Positions 41,201 to 51,047 of a stretch of 64,000 bases of DNA are shown here, one piece after another. The number at the start of each line of letters is the position of its first letter. The stretch's first letter is position 1. The DNA lies in the NCBI RefSeq assembly GCF_025140835.1, contig NZ_CP081153.1, forward strand, positions 2,604,001 through 2,668,000. The letters are read 5' to 3'. The notes beneath the pieces were generated by a model. It had not been told where the DNA came from. It searched no databases and saw only the letters and a program-made list of their open reading frames with translations. The stretch comes from Aliiroseovarius sp. M344 (GTDB taxonomy: Bacteria > Pseudomonadota > Alphaproteobacteria > Rhodobacterales > Rhodobacteraceae). Position numbers and translations under genes: made by a program.

Positions 41201-42346
41201 TTATTGAGCGGCGATCTCGGCGTTGAACGCCCAGTCGAGCCACGGCATCAGGGCGTCAACGTCCGAGGTTTCGACCGTGCCACCACACCAGATCCGCAGA
41301 CCTGCCGGGGCATCACGATAGGCTCCGATGTCCAGCGCCACGCCTTCAGCTTCCAACCGCTTGGCAACGGCCTTGGCAAACGCCGCGCCGTCCTTGATGC
41401 GGTCATCGGTAAACTTCAGACAAACCGAGGTGTTTGACAGCGTCGCCGGGTCATGCGCCAAGAAATCAATCCAGTCGCGCATCTCGACGAAGTCGGCAAT
41501 CGCCTTGGTGTTGGCATCCGCGCGATGGATCAGACCTTCCAGCCCACCAACCGATTGCGCCCAGTCCAGCGCGAAAAGGTAATCCTCGACCGCCAGCATC
41601 GACGGCGTGTTGATGGTCGCGCCGGTGAAGATACCGTCGATCAGCTTGCCGCCCTTGGTCAGGCGGAAGATTTTCGGCAAGGGCCACGCAGGCGTATAGC
41701 TTTCCAGACGCTCAACAGCGCGCGGGCTGAGGATCAGCATGCCATGTGCAGCCTCGCCGCCCAGCACTTTCTGCCAGCTGAACGTGGTCACATCTAACTT
41801 GTCCCACGGCAGATCCATCGCAAACGCCGCCGAGGTCGCATCACAGATTGTCAGACCCTCGCGGTCTGCCGGGATCCAATCGCCATTCGGAACCCGCACA
41901 CCCGAGGTGGTGCCGTTCCAAGTGAAAACAACATCGTTGGTGAAATCGACCGACGCCAGATCAGGAAGCTCACCGTAATCAGCTGTTTTAGCCACCGCAT
42001 CCAGCTTCAGCTGCTTGGTCACGTCCGTGACCCAACCAGCGCCAAAGCTTTCCCACGCCAGCAGTTCGACCCCGCGTACGCCCAGAAGCGACCACAGCGC
42101 CATCTCGACCGCACCGGTGTCCGAGGCAGGCACGATGCCGATCTTATAGTCAGCTGGGATGCACAGAACGTCGCGTGTGCCTTCGATCGCGGCTTTCAGC
42201 TTGTCCTTGCCAATAGCGGCACGGTGCGAACGGCCAAGTGCCGCGTCCGACAACGCATCCAATGTCCATATGGGGGGTTTGGCACAAGGGCCAGAAGAAA
42301 AGCGCGGATTGGCCGGCCGCGTTGCCGGTTGAGAAATATCAGTCAT
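41201..42346 (-). CDS. serC: phosphoserine aminotransferase
   Basis: A 381-residue PLP enzyme converting 3-phosphohydroxypyruvate to phosphoserine. It belongs to the alphaproteobacterial type: [11 protein letters not shown] at the N terminus, [13 protein letters not shown], and the PLP Lys in [23 protein letters not shown] precedes the ATG at 42346; the frame runs on to 42505, but that stretch is the leader region. First gene of serC-serA; a hairpin leader upstream suggests RNA-level control. Confidence 0.96.
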   Translation of the reverse strand: MTDISQPATRPANPRFSSGPCAKPPIWTLDALSDAALGRSHRAAIGKDKLKAAIEGTRDVLCIPADYKIGIVPASDTGAVEMALWSLLGVRGVELLAWESFGAGWVTDVTKQLKLDAVAKTADYGELPDLASVDFTNDVVFTWNGTTSGVRVPNGDWIPADREGLTICDATSAAFAMDLPWDKLDVTTFSWQKVLGGEAAHGMLILSPRAVERLESYTPAWPLPKIFRLTKGGKLIDGIFTGATINTPSMLAVEDYLFALDWAQSVGGLEGLIHRADANTKAIADFVEMRDWIDFLAHDPATLSNTSVCLKFTDDRIKDGAAFAKAVAKRLEAEGVALDIGAYRDAPAGLRIWCGGTVETSDVDALMPWLDWAFNAEIAAQ

Positions 42347-42362
42347 GATACCCTTCCAGATA

Positions 42363-42390
42363 TGAGCCCCTCGTTGGGGAGGGGTGTCCC
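42363..42390 (-). ncRNA. candidate serC leader RNA
   Basis: Just upstream of serC, on the minus strand, CCCCTC (42379-42384) and GAGGGG (42367-42372) form a stem with the loop CCCAAC, followed 20 bases later by the GGAAGGG ribosome site. Corbino and colleagues described a conserved structured leader upstream of alphaproteobacterial serC; position and small GC hairpin fit, but I could not match a covariance model. The stem-loop ends about 20 bases before the ATG. Confidence 0.45.
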
Positions 42391-42542
42391 ACTGATCGAC
42401 GTAAGGCGCATATCCGTCTGGCACAAGATCAAAAATGTCGTTATAGCCCCGCCGAGCGTCGGATTGTGGCGCTACCTGTCTACGATCGGAAACTTTCGCC
42501 CGCACAGATGTTCACATTGGTCTTGCCCGCAGGGGTGGGTGC

Positions 42543-43451
42543 ATGATCAGTAAGCAGCAGACAGATAGGAAGCTCATCATGCCAGTGGCCAAGGCCCGCC
42601 CTTTTTTAGACCTGCTGAAACGCAGACGCGGATTCTTTCGACATGATGCGTTCGATCAAGACCTCTTTGATCGCATCATGGCAAAGCCAAAGCCCCACAA
42701 TCTTTACGCCATCTTCTTCACGCCCCGAAGCGGCAGCACGCGGGTTACACGGCTGATTGGGGATGCAAAGCTGTCAAACCACCCCGGTGAATTCTTCAAC
42801 GAATATTTCATCGACCAGATCGCGCAACGGCATTCGGCCCGCAACCTCAGAGAATTTGTCGATCTGATACAGCGCCACAGGCAACGGGGTGGCCAGTTCG
42901 GTTTTGAAATAACCTACAAACAACTCGCAACAACCTTTCTAACTGGTGGCCGTTTCCTATCTATTGTTAAACCCGATCACACGGCTTGGCTGATGCGGGA
43001 AGATATCGTCGCTCAGGCTGTGTCCGGTTCGCGATTAGTACAAACACAAGTGCCCCACACGCCGACAGCCGATCAGGTAAAGTTGGAAAAGGCAGAACAG
43101 CAATTCAGCTATGACGCACCTCAAATCGCAGCGATGATAAAGCGGATCATGTGGATGGAGGCGCGGACCGAAAAGCTGATCCAGCGCGCGAACTTGGATA
43201 CGTTCAGGTTTTCCTACGAGATGACAAATGCACTTGGCCCCGAACGCACAACACGGCTGTTGGCGACAAAACTTGGCCTGCCTGTTCCCGCTGGCGAGGT
43301 GGTAGAACTGCACCAAAAGTTGCCGGGAACAAAAGGTCACGCGTTTGCCGAACGCTTTCGCGCAGAACATATGGCACTCGTTGCGAATGTTGAAGAACAA
43401 CGCGCGCCGCTTCTTGCCTTCATCGAGAAACAAAAAGAACTTTACCTCTAA
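42543..43451 (+). CDS. Stf0-type sulfotransferase
   Basis: A 302-residue protein of the Stf0 sulfotransferase family, whose founding member sulfates trehalose using PAPS. The 5'-phosphosulfate loop is YAIFFTPRSGSTRVTRLI (about 55-72), followed by HPGEFFNEYF. The acceptor is not predictable. Start choice is between 42543 (after AGGGGTGGG) and 42579 (after AGGAAG); both have ribosome sites. It lies 11 bases before serB, so the two are cotranscribed, and is divergent from serC-serA. Confidence 0.85.
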   Translation: MISKQQTDRKLIMPVAKARPFLDLLKRRRGFFRHDAFDQDLFDRIMAKPKPHNLYAIFFTPRSGSTRVTRLIGDAKLSNHPGEFFNEYFIDQIAQRHSARNLREFVDLIQRHRQRGGQFGFEITYKQLATTFLTGGRFLSIVKPDHTAWLMREDIVAQAVSGSRLVQTQVPHTPTADQVKLEKAEQQFSYDAPQIAAMIKRIMWMEARTEKLIQRANLDTFRFSYEMTNALGPERTTRLLATKLGLPVPAGEVVELHQKLPGTKGHAFAERFRAEHMALVANVEEQRAPLLAFIEKQKELYL

Positions 43452-43462
43452 CGGACCCAAAC

Positions 43463-44341
43463 ATGTACATCGCCACTCTTCTGACTGCCCCAGATGCCGC
43501 CAACCTTGACCCGGCCTTGGTTGATAACCTGCGCAACGCATGGGGCGGAAGTGCGGCGCTGTGGCTGTCTCCGGACGAAGCGGCCGAGTTTGCGTTGGCC
43601 CAATTGCCGGACAACCGATGGACGGTTTGGTCTGATCTTCAAAAGCTGGGCGTTGATTTGATTGTCCAACCCGAACAGGGACGGCGCAAAAAAATGCTGT
43701 TGGCGGATATGGATTCGACCATGATCCAGCAAGAATGCATCGACGAGTTGGCGGACGAAGCCGGCGTGGGCGCGCGGGTGAAAGACATCACGGCGCGCGC
43801 GATGAACGGCGAGTTGGATTTCGACGGCGCTTTGAAAGAGCGTGTTGGCCTGCTGGCAGGTCTGCCGGAAACCGTCATCGGCGACGTGCTGGCGCATCGG
43901 ATCACCCTGATGCCGGGGGGCCGCGCGCTACTTGCGACGATGAAAGCGAACGGGGCTTATGCGGCGCTTGTTTCGGGCGGCTTCACGTCCTTTACGGCCC
44001 ACGTTGCCGAAACGCTTGGCTTTGACGAAAACCGCGCGAATACGCTGTTGATTGCAGACGGGCAGCTGACCGGACAGGTCGGGCTGCCCATTCTGGGCCG
44101 CGAAGCAAAAGTCGCGGCACTGAAAGAAATCTCGGCCCGCCTTAACCTGACCCACGACGACGTGATGGCGGTGGGCGACGGCGCAAACGACCTTGGGATG
44201 TTGGAAATGGCAGGCGCAGGTGTGGCCCTACACGCCAAACCGTCGGTCGCAGCGCAATGTGACATCCGCATCAATCACGGCGACCTTACCGCGCTGCTTT
44301 ATATTCAAGGCTACGCAAAGACCGAGTTCGCAGGTGTTTGA
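43463..44341 (+). CDS. serB: phosphoserine phosphatase
   Basis: A 292-residue HAD phosphatase, last step of serine synthesis. The N-terminal 75 residues are a degenerate ACT-like domain. The HAD core has the nucleophile motif LADMDSTM (Asp82, Asp84), ECIDELA, motif II VSGGFTSF and motif IV GDGANDLGML. The length fits alphaproteobacterial SerB. It sits 11 bases after the sulfotransferase gene and overlaps the next gene by 8 bases. Together with divergent serC-serA it completes the phosphorylated serine pathway. Confidence 0.96.
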   Translation: MYIATLLTAPDAANLDPALVDNLRNAWGGSAALWLSPDEAAEFALAQLPDNRWTVWSDLQKLGVDLIVQPEQGRRKKMLLADMDSTMIQQECIDELADEAGVGARVKDITARAMNGELDFDGALKERVGLLAGLPETVIGDVLAHRITLMPGGRALLATMKANGAYAALVSGGFTSFTAHVAETLGFDENRANTLLIADGQLTGQVGLPILGREAKVAALKEISARLNLTHDDVMAVGDGANDLGMLEMAGAGVALHAKPSVAAQCDIRINHGDLTALLYIQGYAKTEFAGV

Positions 44342-45092
44342 CCTGACGACCGAAGTCGTCCTGTTGCTGATGGGCGCCGCCTTCGTGGCGGGCTTTGTGG
44401 ACAGCATCGCAGGTGGAGGAGGGTTGATCACCCTGCCCGCCCTGCTGCTTGCAGGCGTGCCACCGGTTACCGCGCTGGCCACCAACAAGGTACAGGGGCT
44501 GTTCGGTGCAGGCATGGCGGCGGTCACATATGCCCGAGCCGGTCACGTGAACCTGCGCCGCCAACTGCGCGCTGCGGCATTATCCTTTGCTGGCGCCGTC
44601 ATTGGCGCTTTGCTGGCAAGTTCACTGCCCACAGACCTTATTCGACTGGGTCTGCCTGTCTTGCTGATTGCGGTTGCGGTCTTTTTTGCCGTGAAGCCCG
44701 GCCTTGATGACATCGACAAGCAAGAGCGGATCACCCCAGTTTTGTTCACAATCACATTTGTCCCGCTGATCGGGTTCTATGACGGGCTGTTGGGGCCGGG
44801 TGCTGGCGCATTTTTCATGATCGGGTTTGTCAGCCTTGCGGGCTATGGCATTTTGCGCGCGACGGCCAATACCAAGCTGCTGAATTTCGCATCGAACCTA
44901 GGCGGGCTGGTGGGGTTCATGCTGGTTTCCCCACCCCTGTGGGCGCTTGGGCTGGCGATGGGTGTCGCCCAAATGGCCGGAGCTTATCTGGGGTCTACGC
45001 TTGCCTCGCGGATCGGGGCCAAGCTGATCAAACCTGTCTTGGTCATCGCCTCAAGCGCATTGGCGTTTAAACTGCTGGCAGAGTGGTTTTAG
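44334..45092 (+). CDS. TauE/SafE-family permease
   Basis: A 252-residue protein with about eight membrane helices. Family motifs are visible in both halves: AGFVDSIAGGGGLITLPALL (helix 1-2) and GPGAGAFFMIGFV (second repeat). The family exports sulfite, sulfoacetate or other organic anions. A GTG at 44334 overlapping the serB end is the only start that gives the first helix. Its link with an Stf0 sulfotransferase upstream might mean sulfur-compound export, but TauE genes also occur next to serB in related bacteria. Confidence 0.85.
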   Translation: MFDLTTEVVLLLMGAAFVAGFVDSIAGGGGLITLPALLLAGVPPVTALATNKVQGLFGAGMAAVTYARAGHVNLRRQLRAAALSFAGAVIGALLASSLPTDLIRLGLPVLLIAVAVFFAVKPGLDDIDKQERITPVLFTITFVPLIGFYDGLLGPGAGAFFMIGFVSLAGYGILRATANTKLLNFASNLGGLVGFMLVSPPLWALGLAMGVAQMAGAYLGSTLASRIGAKLIKPVLVIASSALAFKLLAEWF

Positions 45093-46087
45093 CGCAGTAA
45101 TGCCGCGGAGGGCCTGATCTCACCGGTGTGCTGGCCAGCACGATTGAGAACATCCGGGTTCATCCGTTTTCTTACCATCGGATCATTCGCATCCAAGACC
45201 CCAAGCTTCACAAGAATGGCCGCGATCGCACATTCCGAGGCACGCGTGGCCCCGTCGGTGATTTTAAGTGCAACCCCCAGCTCTTGTTCTGGTAAAATCG
45301 CCACAAAGAACGCCTCGGCCCCAGTTTTCAAAACAGCTTTTCCTTTGGCGGCGCGCATCAATTCAGTGCAGGCGCGGGTTTCGCCAGCTACCAGCTCAGG
45401 GTGCAACATCATCGCCTCGCGCAATCTCACCGCTGCGTCGTGCCGTTTGTCGCCACCCGCTTTCGCCCCTGCAAAAGCCCCCATGGCACGGCCCATCCCC
45501 GCCAATGTCGAAGCGAAATTGGGGGCCGAGCAGCCATCAATCCCATAGCCGGGGCTGTCTTCGGCCGTGATATCCTCGAACGCGGCCTTGATGGTTTTTT
45601 GTATTGGGTGGTCAAGGTCCACATAGTCTGCGCCACCGCCCATATGGCGATTCAGGGTCAGAAAACCCGCGTGCTTGCCCGAGCAATTGTTGTGGATGCG
45701 GCAGGGGCTTGTGTCTGTCTTGATCAGGCCCACTCTGGCGTCCCTGTCATCTGGCATCTGTGGGCCGCACAACAGATCATCATTGCCCAGACCCATATCG
45801 GAAAGCCAACGGGTCACACGATCTGTATGAATGGCCGCACCTTGGTGGCTGGCACACGACAGCGCCAGTTGCTCGGTGGTCAGACCCGCAGCATCCGCCG
45901 CACCACTTTCAACCAAAGGAAGCGCCTGCAACATCTTGGCCGAGGATCGCGGTAAAATCACCTGATCGGGATTGCCCCACGCCTCGACAATCTCGCCTTT
46001 GGCACTGCAAATCACCGCATGGCCATGATGCTGGCTTTCAAGGATATCGCCTCTCCAAACCTCGACAAGACGCTCCGCCTGAGACAT
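45089..46087 (-). CDS. L-asparaginase II (Rhizobium type)
   Basis: A 332-residue protein of the asparaginase II family first described in Rhizobium etli, unrelated to E. coli asparaginases. Family features: RSSAKMLQALPLVESGAAD, CASHQG, NCSGKHAGFL and CSAPNFA. It would hydrolyse asparagine to aspartate and ammonia in the cytoplasm. AAAGGAG precedes the ATG at 46087 by eight bases. It overlaps the convergent TauE gene by four bases. Confidence 0.92.
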   Translation of the reverse strand: MSQAERLVEVWRGDILESQHHGHAVICSAKGEIVEAWGNPDQVILPRSSAKMLQALPLVESGAADAAGLTTEQLALSCASHQGAAIHTDRVTRWLSDMGLGNDDLLCGPQMPDDRDARVGLIKTDTSPCRIHNNCSGKHAGFLTLNRHMGGGADYVDLDHPIQKTIKAAFEDITAEDSPGYGIDGCSAPNFASTLAGMGRAMGAFAGAKAGGDKRHDAAVRLREAMMLHPELVAGETRACTELMRAAKGKAVLKTGAEAFFVAILPEQELGVALKITDGATRASECAIAAILVKLGVLDANDPMVRKRMNPDVLNRAGQHTGEIRPSAALLR

Positions 46088-46269
46088 AGAATGCTCCTTT
46101 CCCTGTGAAACGCGCAAAAATCCGCCACAGGGGCTTTTATTACGCGCGCATTTCGCGCTAAACTCTGAGCACAGACTTGGAAACGACCCAAGCGCAACAG
46201 TCAAGGGCCGCGTCAGACGGTTGGGACACGCAAGGGCTTGAGGCAGTAGCAGCTGGAGGCTGTGTAAAC

Positions 46270-46797
46270 ATGATACGAACGATTTCAGGCGCGTTGTGCG
46301 CACTGGGTCTGTCGCTGGCGGCGACGGGCGTTTCCGCTCAGGAAAGCTCGAACCGGGTCGCAGCAAACACGGATTGGAGCGTGTTTGTAGAGGACAGCCC
46401 AAAAGAGTGTTGGAGCGTTTCGAGCCCAAAAGAAACGGTAAACACCAAGAATGGCCGCTCGGTCGCAGTGAAGCGGGGCAATATTCTGTTGTTCGTCAGC
46501 TATCGCCCCGGGCAGAAGGTTAAAGACGAGGTGTCGTTTACTGGCGGCTACCCTTTCGCCCCCGGATCGACAGTGTCGTTGCAGGTGGGTGATTCCACCT
46601 TCCAACTGTTCACAGATGGCGAATGGGCGTGGTCAGCATCGCCGGGCGATGATGCAAAGATCATTGCCGCGATGAAACGGGGCGCAAGTGCGGTTGCAAG
46701 TGCGCAAAGTTCGCGCGGAACCAAGACGCAAGACACGTTCAGCCTTCTTGGGTTCACGGCAGCTGTTGAAGAAGCCGGAAAACGCTGCGGAAGCTAA
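46270..46797 (+). CDS. IalB-like periplasmic protein
   Basis: A 175-residue exported protein with a signal peptide (cleavage near VSA-QE, residue 24). The mature part resembles the invasion-associated locus B family of alphaproteobacteria: TDWSVFVED...KECWSVSSP, YPFAPGSTVSLQVG, a central D-G-E-W-A-W segment, and a final Cys. In non-pathogens its role is unknown, possibly envelope-related. GGAGG lies 10 bases before the ATG at 46270; the frame is open to 46177 without ribosome site. Confidence 0.8.
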   Translation: MIRTISGALCALGLSLAATGVSAQESSNRVAANTDWSVFVEDSPKECWSVSSPKETVNTKNGRSVAVKRGNILLFVSYRPGQKVKDEVSFTGGYPFAPGSTVSLQVGDSTFQLFTDGEWAWSASPGDDAKIIAAMKRGASAVASAQSSRGTKTQDTFSLLGFTAAVEEAGKRCGS

Positions 46798-46904
46798 GCT
46801 GTAAGATGTTCACGAACTTCTGACACGCCATGGTACATTCCATGGCGTGACAAGCCATGTCTGCTACACTATAGACTGCCGCCTTGCACAGAATGGAACG
46901 CGCT

Positions 46905-48095
46905 ATGGAACCCACCGCCCCGATCACACAGGATGTCATGACCATCCCTCGCAAAACCGACGACACGGGCAAGCGCAACCTCGTGGGGATGACGCGTGAT
47001 CAATTGCGGGATGCGTTGATCGCTGTCGGAACCCCTGAGAAACAGGCCAAAATGCGGACAGGCCAGGTCTGGCAGTGGATTTACCAGTGGGGCGTGCGCG
47101 ATTTCGACGTGATGACCAATCTGGCGAAACCATATCGCGCGTTGCTGGCCGAAAACTTCGTCATTGAGATCCCAGAGGTCGTGACGCGCCAAATCTCGGA
47201 AGATGGCACCCGCAAGTATCTTGTACGTATCGCAGGTGGGCACGAGGTCGAAGTCGTCTACATTCCCGAAGAAGGGCGCGGCACGTTGTGCATCAGCTCT
47301 CAGGTCGGGTGCACATTGACCTGTTCTTTCTGCCATACAGGCACTCAGAAACTGGTGCGCAACCTGACCTCGGCCGAGATTGTCGGACAGATCATGGTGG
47401 CGCGGGACGATCTGAACGAATGGCCCGAACCGGGCACGCGCAAACCGGACGAAGCCCGGTTGTTGTCCAATATCGTTCTGATGGGCATGGGCGAGCCGCT
47501 TTATAATTTTGAAAACGTGCGCGATGCGATGTTGATTGCCATGGACCCGGAAGGCATCCAGCTGTCGCGCCGTCGCATTACATTGTCGACATCAGGCGTC
47601 GTGCCCGAAATCGCCCGCACTGCCGAAGAAATCGGCTGCCTTCTGGCCATCAGCTTCCACGCCACCACGGACGAGGTGCGCGACAAGCTGGTCCCAATCA
47701 ACAAACGCTGGAACATCGAAGAGCTGCTCAAAAGCCTCGCGGCCTATCCGAAAGTGTCCAACTCGGAACGGATCACCTTTGAATATGTGATGCTGAACGG
47801 GGTGAACGATTCCGTTGAAGACGCGCATCGTTTGGTCGATCACATCAAGCGCCACAAGATCGCCGCCAAGATCAACCTGATCCCCTTCAACGAATGGCCC
47901 GGGGCGCCCTATAAACGGTCGTCAAACAATCGGATTCACGCCTTTGCGGACATCATTCACGAGGCCGGTTTTGCCAGCCCCATTCGCAGACCTCGCGGCG
48001 AAGACATCATGGCCGCCTGCGGTCAGTTGAAGTCCGAGACCGAGCGCGCGCGGAAATCGAAGCGCCAAATCGAGGCTGAGGCGGGGTTGGGGTGA
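46905..48095 (+). CDS. rlmN: 23S rRNA/tRNA adenine-C2 methyltransferase RlmN
   Basis: A 396-residue radical SAM methylase that makes m2A2503 in 23S rRNA and m2A37 in some tRNAs. The cluster-binding motif is Cys136, 140, 143 (CTLTCSFC); GMGEPLYN and the C-terminal catalytic Cys in DIMAACGQL are present. The start at 46905 ([11 protein letters not shown]) matches relatives; ATG 46893 and TTG 46884 are in frame upstream. ACTATAGA at 46868-46875 may be part of its promoter. Confidence 0.95.
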   Translation: MEPTAPITQDVMTIPRKTDDTGKRNLVGMTRDQLRDALIAVGTPEKQAKMRTGQVWQWIYQWGVRDFDVMTNLAKPYRALLAENFVIEIPEVVTRQISEDGTRKYLVRIAGGHEVEVVYIPEEGRGTLCISSQVGCTLTCSFCHTGTQKLVRNLTSAEIVGQIMVARDDLNEWPEPGTRKPDEARLLSNIVLMGMGEPLYNFENVRDAMLIAMDPEGIQLSRRRITLSTSGVVPEIARTAEEIGCLLAISFHATTDEVRDKLVPINKRWNIEELLKSLAAYPKVSNSERITFEYVMLNGVNDSVEDAHRLVDHIKRHKIAAKINLIPFNEWPGAPYKRSSNNRIHAFADIIHEAGFASPIRRPRGEDIMAACGQLKSETERARKSKRQIEAEAGLG

Positions 48096-48293
48096 AGAAA
48101 CCGTTGAATCGATGTCGGCTGTGAGCCCATTTTGTCCGATGCTGCACGCTGCATCAATGTCCGCTTCTTGGCGGGGATGAAAATGCAAAAGTGACGGGTC
48201 CTTTAGATATGGATATTCAATCTTGTTGGGATTGCGACGGGGCCTAGTGACCGTAGAAATACGGATTGGTGTTTGCGCCCGCACCTGCGATGA

Positions 48294-49814
48294 ATGCAAA
48301 TGCCTGTCTCATACTCAAATAATTTTTGGCGAAACGCTTTGCTATGGGCGTGTGCCGTGATGCTCGCGCTCAGCGGGTTGGCGTTCTTTGAACGGCAAAA
48401 CTTGCTGCGTGAACTGACGGTCAAAAGTGAAACGCTGCATCGTTTGGCCTCTCAACGTGCGGATCAGCATGATGCGCATTTAACATCGTTGTCTGCGATT
48501 TTTGTGGCGGGCGGGGTTGCGCGAGAGGATTTATTGCTCGACGTGGCCGCGACGATAAAGAGGTTTTATCCACGGATTGTGTCGCTGAATGTCGTGCCAT
48601 ACGATCCGTCCCAACCCGTGATAGAAACGCAGCCTGGCCTCTCCACACAGACGAGGGAGCGCGTGGTTGAACTGGCCCGCCGCTCGACCGGGGCATTGCA
48701 AATCGGGCAAATGCCAGACTTGCCAGATCAATACCTGCTCGTGAAACGGACGCCCAATTCTAACGCAGCACAGCATGGTTTGGCCCTAGTGATCGACGCC
48801 CGCGCACTGATTGCAACAGATGATCCATTTTGGAATGGGACATCGGCGTCTTTGCGTCTTTCCACACCGGACGGCCAAACAGTGTTAGCAGGACAGCTGT
48901 CATCAGGCGAGTTTGGGTTTTCCAAACCACTTGGCAGTGCGTCTCAGCCTTTGGTATTTGAGACGTCTTTGGCCATCGGTCTCTCTGACCTTTTACCAGT
49001 CGGAAAAGTGGTCTCTGTCATCGCACTGGTCACGGTGGTCTTTTTGCTGTCAGCTTTCGGTTTCAAACAACGCGCGCACACAAAAGATGCAGAAAACCGC
49101 GCAAAACTTAGCGCGCAGGAAACCCGGCTGGCCCACGCCTCCCGCGTCAATGCGATGGGTGAAATGGCCAGCGGCATGGCGCATGAACTGGCGCAACCGC
49201 TGACCGCTATTCTGAGCCAGGCACAGGCTGGCCGCCACTTGGCGCGGCGTGGTGATGTTGAACGTCTTGGCACTATTTTGGACGACACGGTTTCCCAAGC
49301 ACAGCGCGCGGCGAATATCCTTGATCGCCTAAGACGCTGGAGCAAACCAAACCGTGCGCCGTCTGAGGCCTGTTCCGTCCATGAAGCTATACAAAGCGTG
49401 CAGAACCTGCTGGCATTGGAGGCGAAGACAAAGGGGGCTGCCATTACCCTGTCGCTGCATGATGATCCGCTCTTTGTTGATGCTGATCCGGTCGAGTTGG
49501 AACAGGTTGTGTTTAATCTGGTGCGCAACGCACTTGATGCCTCAGACTCGGCACAGGTCACGATCCGTACGAATGTCGATGGTCATTCGGTTATTTTGGA
49601 TGTCAGCGATACCGGACCGGGTGTCCCGGAACACCTTAAGCCCCGCATCTTTCAACCATTCGTGACAGGCAAAGCGGACGGAACGGGGCTTGGCCTCGCG
49701 CTGTGTCAAAGACTGGTTGAGGAAATGGGCGGTGAAATCATTTTGCTGGACGACACTGAGCAGACCACTTTCCGTATGTCCCTGCTACTCTCAAACAAGG
49801 CGGGGCCACAATGA
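48294..49814 (+). CDS. membrane sensor histidine kinase
   Basis: A 506-residue kinase. Helix 1 (about 15-31) and helix 2 (about 243-262) enclose a periplasmic sensor region of about 210 residues that I cannot assign to a known domain. The kinase core has the H-box SGMAHELAQPLTAI (His297), N box LVRNALDAS, G1 DTGPGV and G2 GTGLGLAL. The Gln-Pro-Leu after the H-box His is typical of kinases paired with FixJ/LuxR-type regulators. It overlaps the regulator by four bases. Start at 48294 or 48300, neither with a clear ribosome site. Confidence 0.92.
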   Translation: MQMPVSYSNNFWRNALLWACAVMLALSGLAFFERQNLLRELTVKSETLHRLASQRADQHDAHLTSLSAIFVAGGVAREDLLLDVAATIKRFYPRIVSLNVVPYDPSQPVIETQPGLSTQTRERVVELARRSTGALQIGQMPDLPDQYLLVKRTPNSNAAQHGLALVIDARALIATDDPFWNGTSASLRLSTPDGQTVLAGQLSSGEFGFSKPLGSASQPLVFETSLAIGLSDLLPVGKVVSVIALVTVVFLLSAFGFKQRAHTKDAENRAKLSAQETRLAHASRVNAMGEMASGMAHELAQPLTAILSQAQAGRHLARRGDVERLGTILDDTVSQAQRAANILDRLRRWSKPNRAPSEACSVHEAIQSVQNLLALEAKTKGAAITLSLHDDPLFVDADPVELEQVVFNLVRNALDASDSAQVTIRTNVDGHSVILDVSDTGPGVPEHLKPRIFQPFVTGKADGTGLGLALCQRLVEEMGGEIILLDDTEQTTFRMSLLLSNKAGPQ

Positions 49815-50419
49815 CCAACCATGTTTACCTCGTTGATGATGATGAGGGCGTGCGCAACGCGCTGAGCCTTCTGTTGGAAACCGTCGGGCTGAATGTGCGT
49901 AGCTTTGCGTCACCGGAGACATTCTTGGCGCAAGCGGCAGACCTGACGCCGGGCTGCCTGATCCTTGATATCCGGATGCCCGCGATCTCGGGTCTGAAAC
50001 TACAAGAAAGGCTGACCGACCAAGGCGTGTCGTGGCCCACGGTGATCATCAGCGGGCACGGCGATATCGAAGCGTGCAGGCGCGCGTTTCGCAATGGGGC
50101 GATCGATTTTTTGAGCAAGCCAGTAGACGAACAAGACCTGATTGATGCAATCCAAAGGGGTCATGCAGAACTTGAAATACGCCGACAGGCTTCTGAGGAA
50201 CGCGCAGAAGCGGTGGCGTTGGTGCAGCACCTGTCTACGCGGGAACAAGAAGTTCTTGAGATGATCGCAAAGGGTTTGACCACAAAGCAAATCGCAGATG
50301 CGCTGACCCTGTCGCCCCGCACGGTTGAAAGTCACCGTGCAGCGATTGCGGCCAAAGCGGGCACGTCTTCAGCGGCGGAACTCACGCGGTATTGGCTGGA
50401 TGCAAAAGCGGATCAGTAG
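49811..50419 (+). CDS. FixJ/NarL-type response regulator
   Basis: A 202-residue regulator: receiver (residues 1-120; Asp9-11 pocket, phospho-acceptor Asp53, Ser81, Lys103) and a LuxR-type helix-turn-helix (LSTREQEVLEMIAKGLTTKQ, PRTVESHRAAI). It is translationally coupled to the upstream kinase (ATGA). The gene order then continues with a secreted HbpS/GlcG-like gene 91 bases on, the likely target. Confidence 0.94.
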   Translation: MTNHVYLVDDDEGVRNALSLLLETVGLNVRSFASPETFLAQAADLTPGCLILDIRMPAISGLKLQERLTDQGVSWPTVIISGHGDIEACRRAFRNGAIDFLSKPVDEQDLIDAIQRGHAELEIRRQASEERAEAVALVQHLSTREQEVLEMIAKGLTTKQIADALTLSPRTVESHRAAIAAKAGTSSAAELTRYWLDAKADQ

Positions 50420-50510
50420 AACTACGGACACCTTTGTGGATGCTACGAATATCGCGGGTCAGCGCGGCGAATTACAAACGGAGCATCAGTTAAACAAAAG
50501 GAAATAAAAA

Positions 50511-50993
50511 ATGATCCGTTCTATTGCTCTTGCGACCGCTCTGCTGACACCCATCGCAGCCTTCGCCCAAGACCTGCCCACAGCGCCTTTCCTGCCGCTC
50601 GATATGGCGACCACTGCCGCCCAAGCCGCCGTCGCCGCCTGCTCTGGCGAGGGCCACAATATCAGCGTAGCAATCGTCGCGCGCAGCGGCGAAACGAAGG
50701 CGCTTTTGCGTGCTGATAATGCAGGCCCGCATACTGTCGGTTCCAGCACAGGCAAAGCGTTCACATCCGCCAGCATGGGTCGTGATACGACAGGTCTTGC
50801 GGGCTTTATCGGCGGCAACCCTGAAAACGGCGGGCTGCGCGATATGGATAGCCGTCTGGTCATCCAGGCTGGCGGTCTGCCCATCCGGATCGGTGGTGCA
50901 TTGGTCGGTGGTATCGGTGTTGGCGGCGCGCCATCCGGCGCAATCGACGAGACATGCGCCCGAGCAGGTCTTGACGCGATCGGTGCTGAGTAA
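50511..50993 (+). CDS. secreted HbpS/GlcG-family (DUF336) protein
   Basis: A 160-residue protein with a signal peptide (residues 1-19, cleavage AFA-QD) and a GlcG/HbpS domain: AAQAAVAAC, VAIVARSGETKALLRAD, GSSTGKAFTSASMGR, GGLPIRIGGALVGGIGVGGAPS. In Streptomyces, secreted HbpS binds heme and modulates the SenS-SenR system; here the protein follows a kinase-regulator pair, a similar arrangement. AAAGGA precedes the ATG by seven bases. Heme binding itself is inferred from family only. Confidence 0.88.
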   Translation: MIRSIALATALLTPIAAFAQDLPTAPFLPLDMATTAAQAAVAACSGEGHNISVAIVARSGETKALLRADNAGPHTVGSSTGKAFTSASMGRDTTGLAGFIGGNPENGGLRDMDSRLVIQAGGLPIRIGGALVGGIGVGGAPSGAIDETCARAGLDAIGAE

Positions 50994-51003
50994 ACCACAC
51001 CGT

Positions 51004-51022
51004 CCGCCCCTTGTTGGGGCGG
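51004..51022 (+). terminator. hairpin between the HbpS-like and ankyrin genes
   Basis: CCGCCCC (51004-51010) and GGGGCGG (51016-51022), loop TTGTT. Only 26 bases before the ankyrin start, with no T run directly after, so it is more likely an mRNA-processing or attenuating hairpin than a full stop. Confidence 0.5.
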
Positions 51023-51047
51023 GCCCCTCTCTTTGAAAGGTAACATC

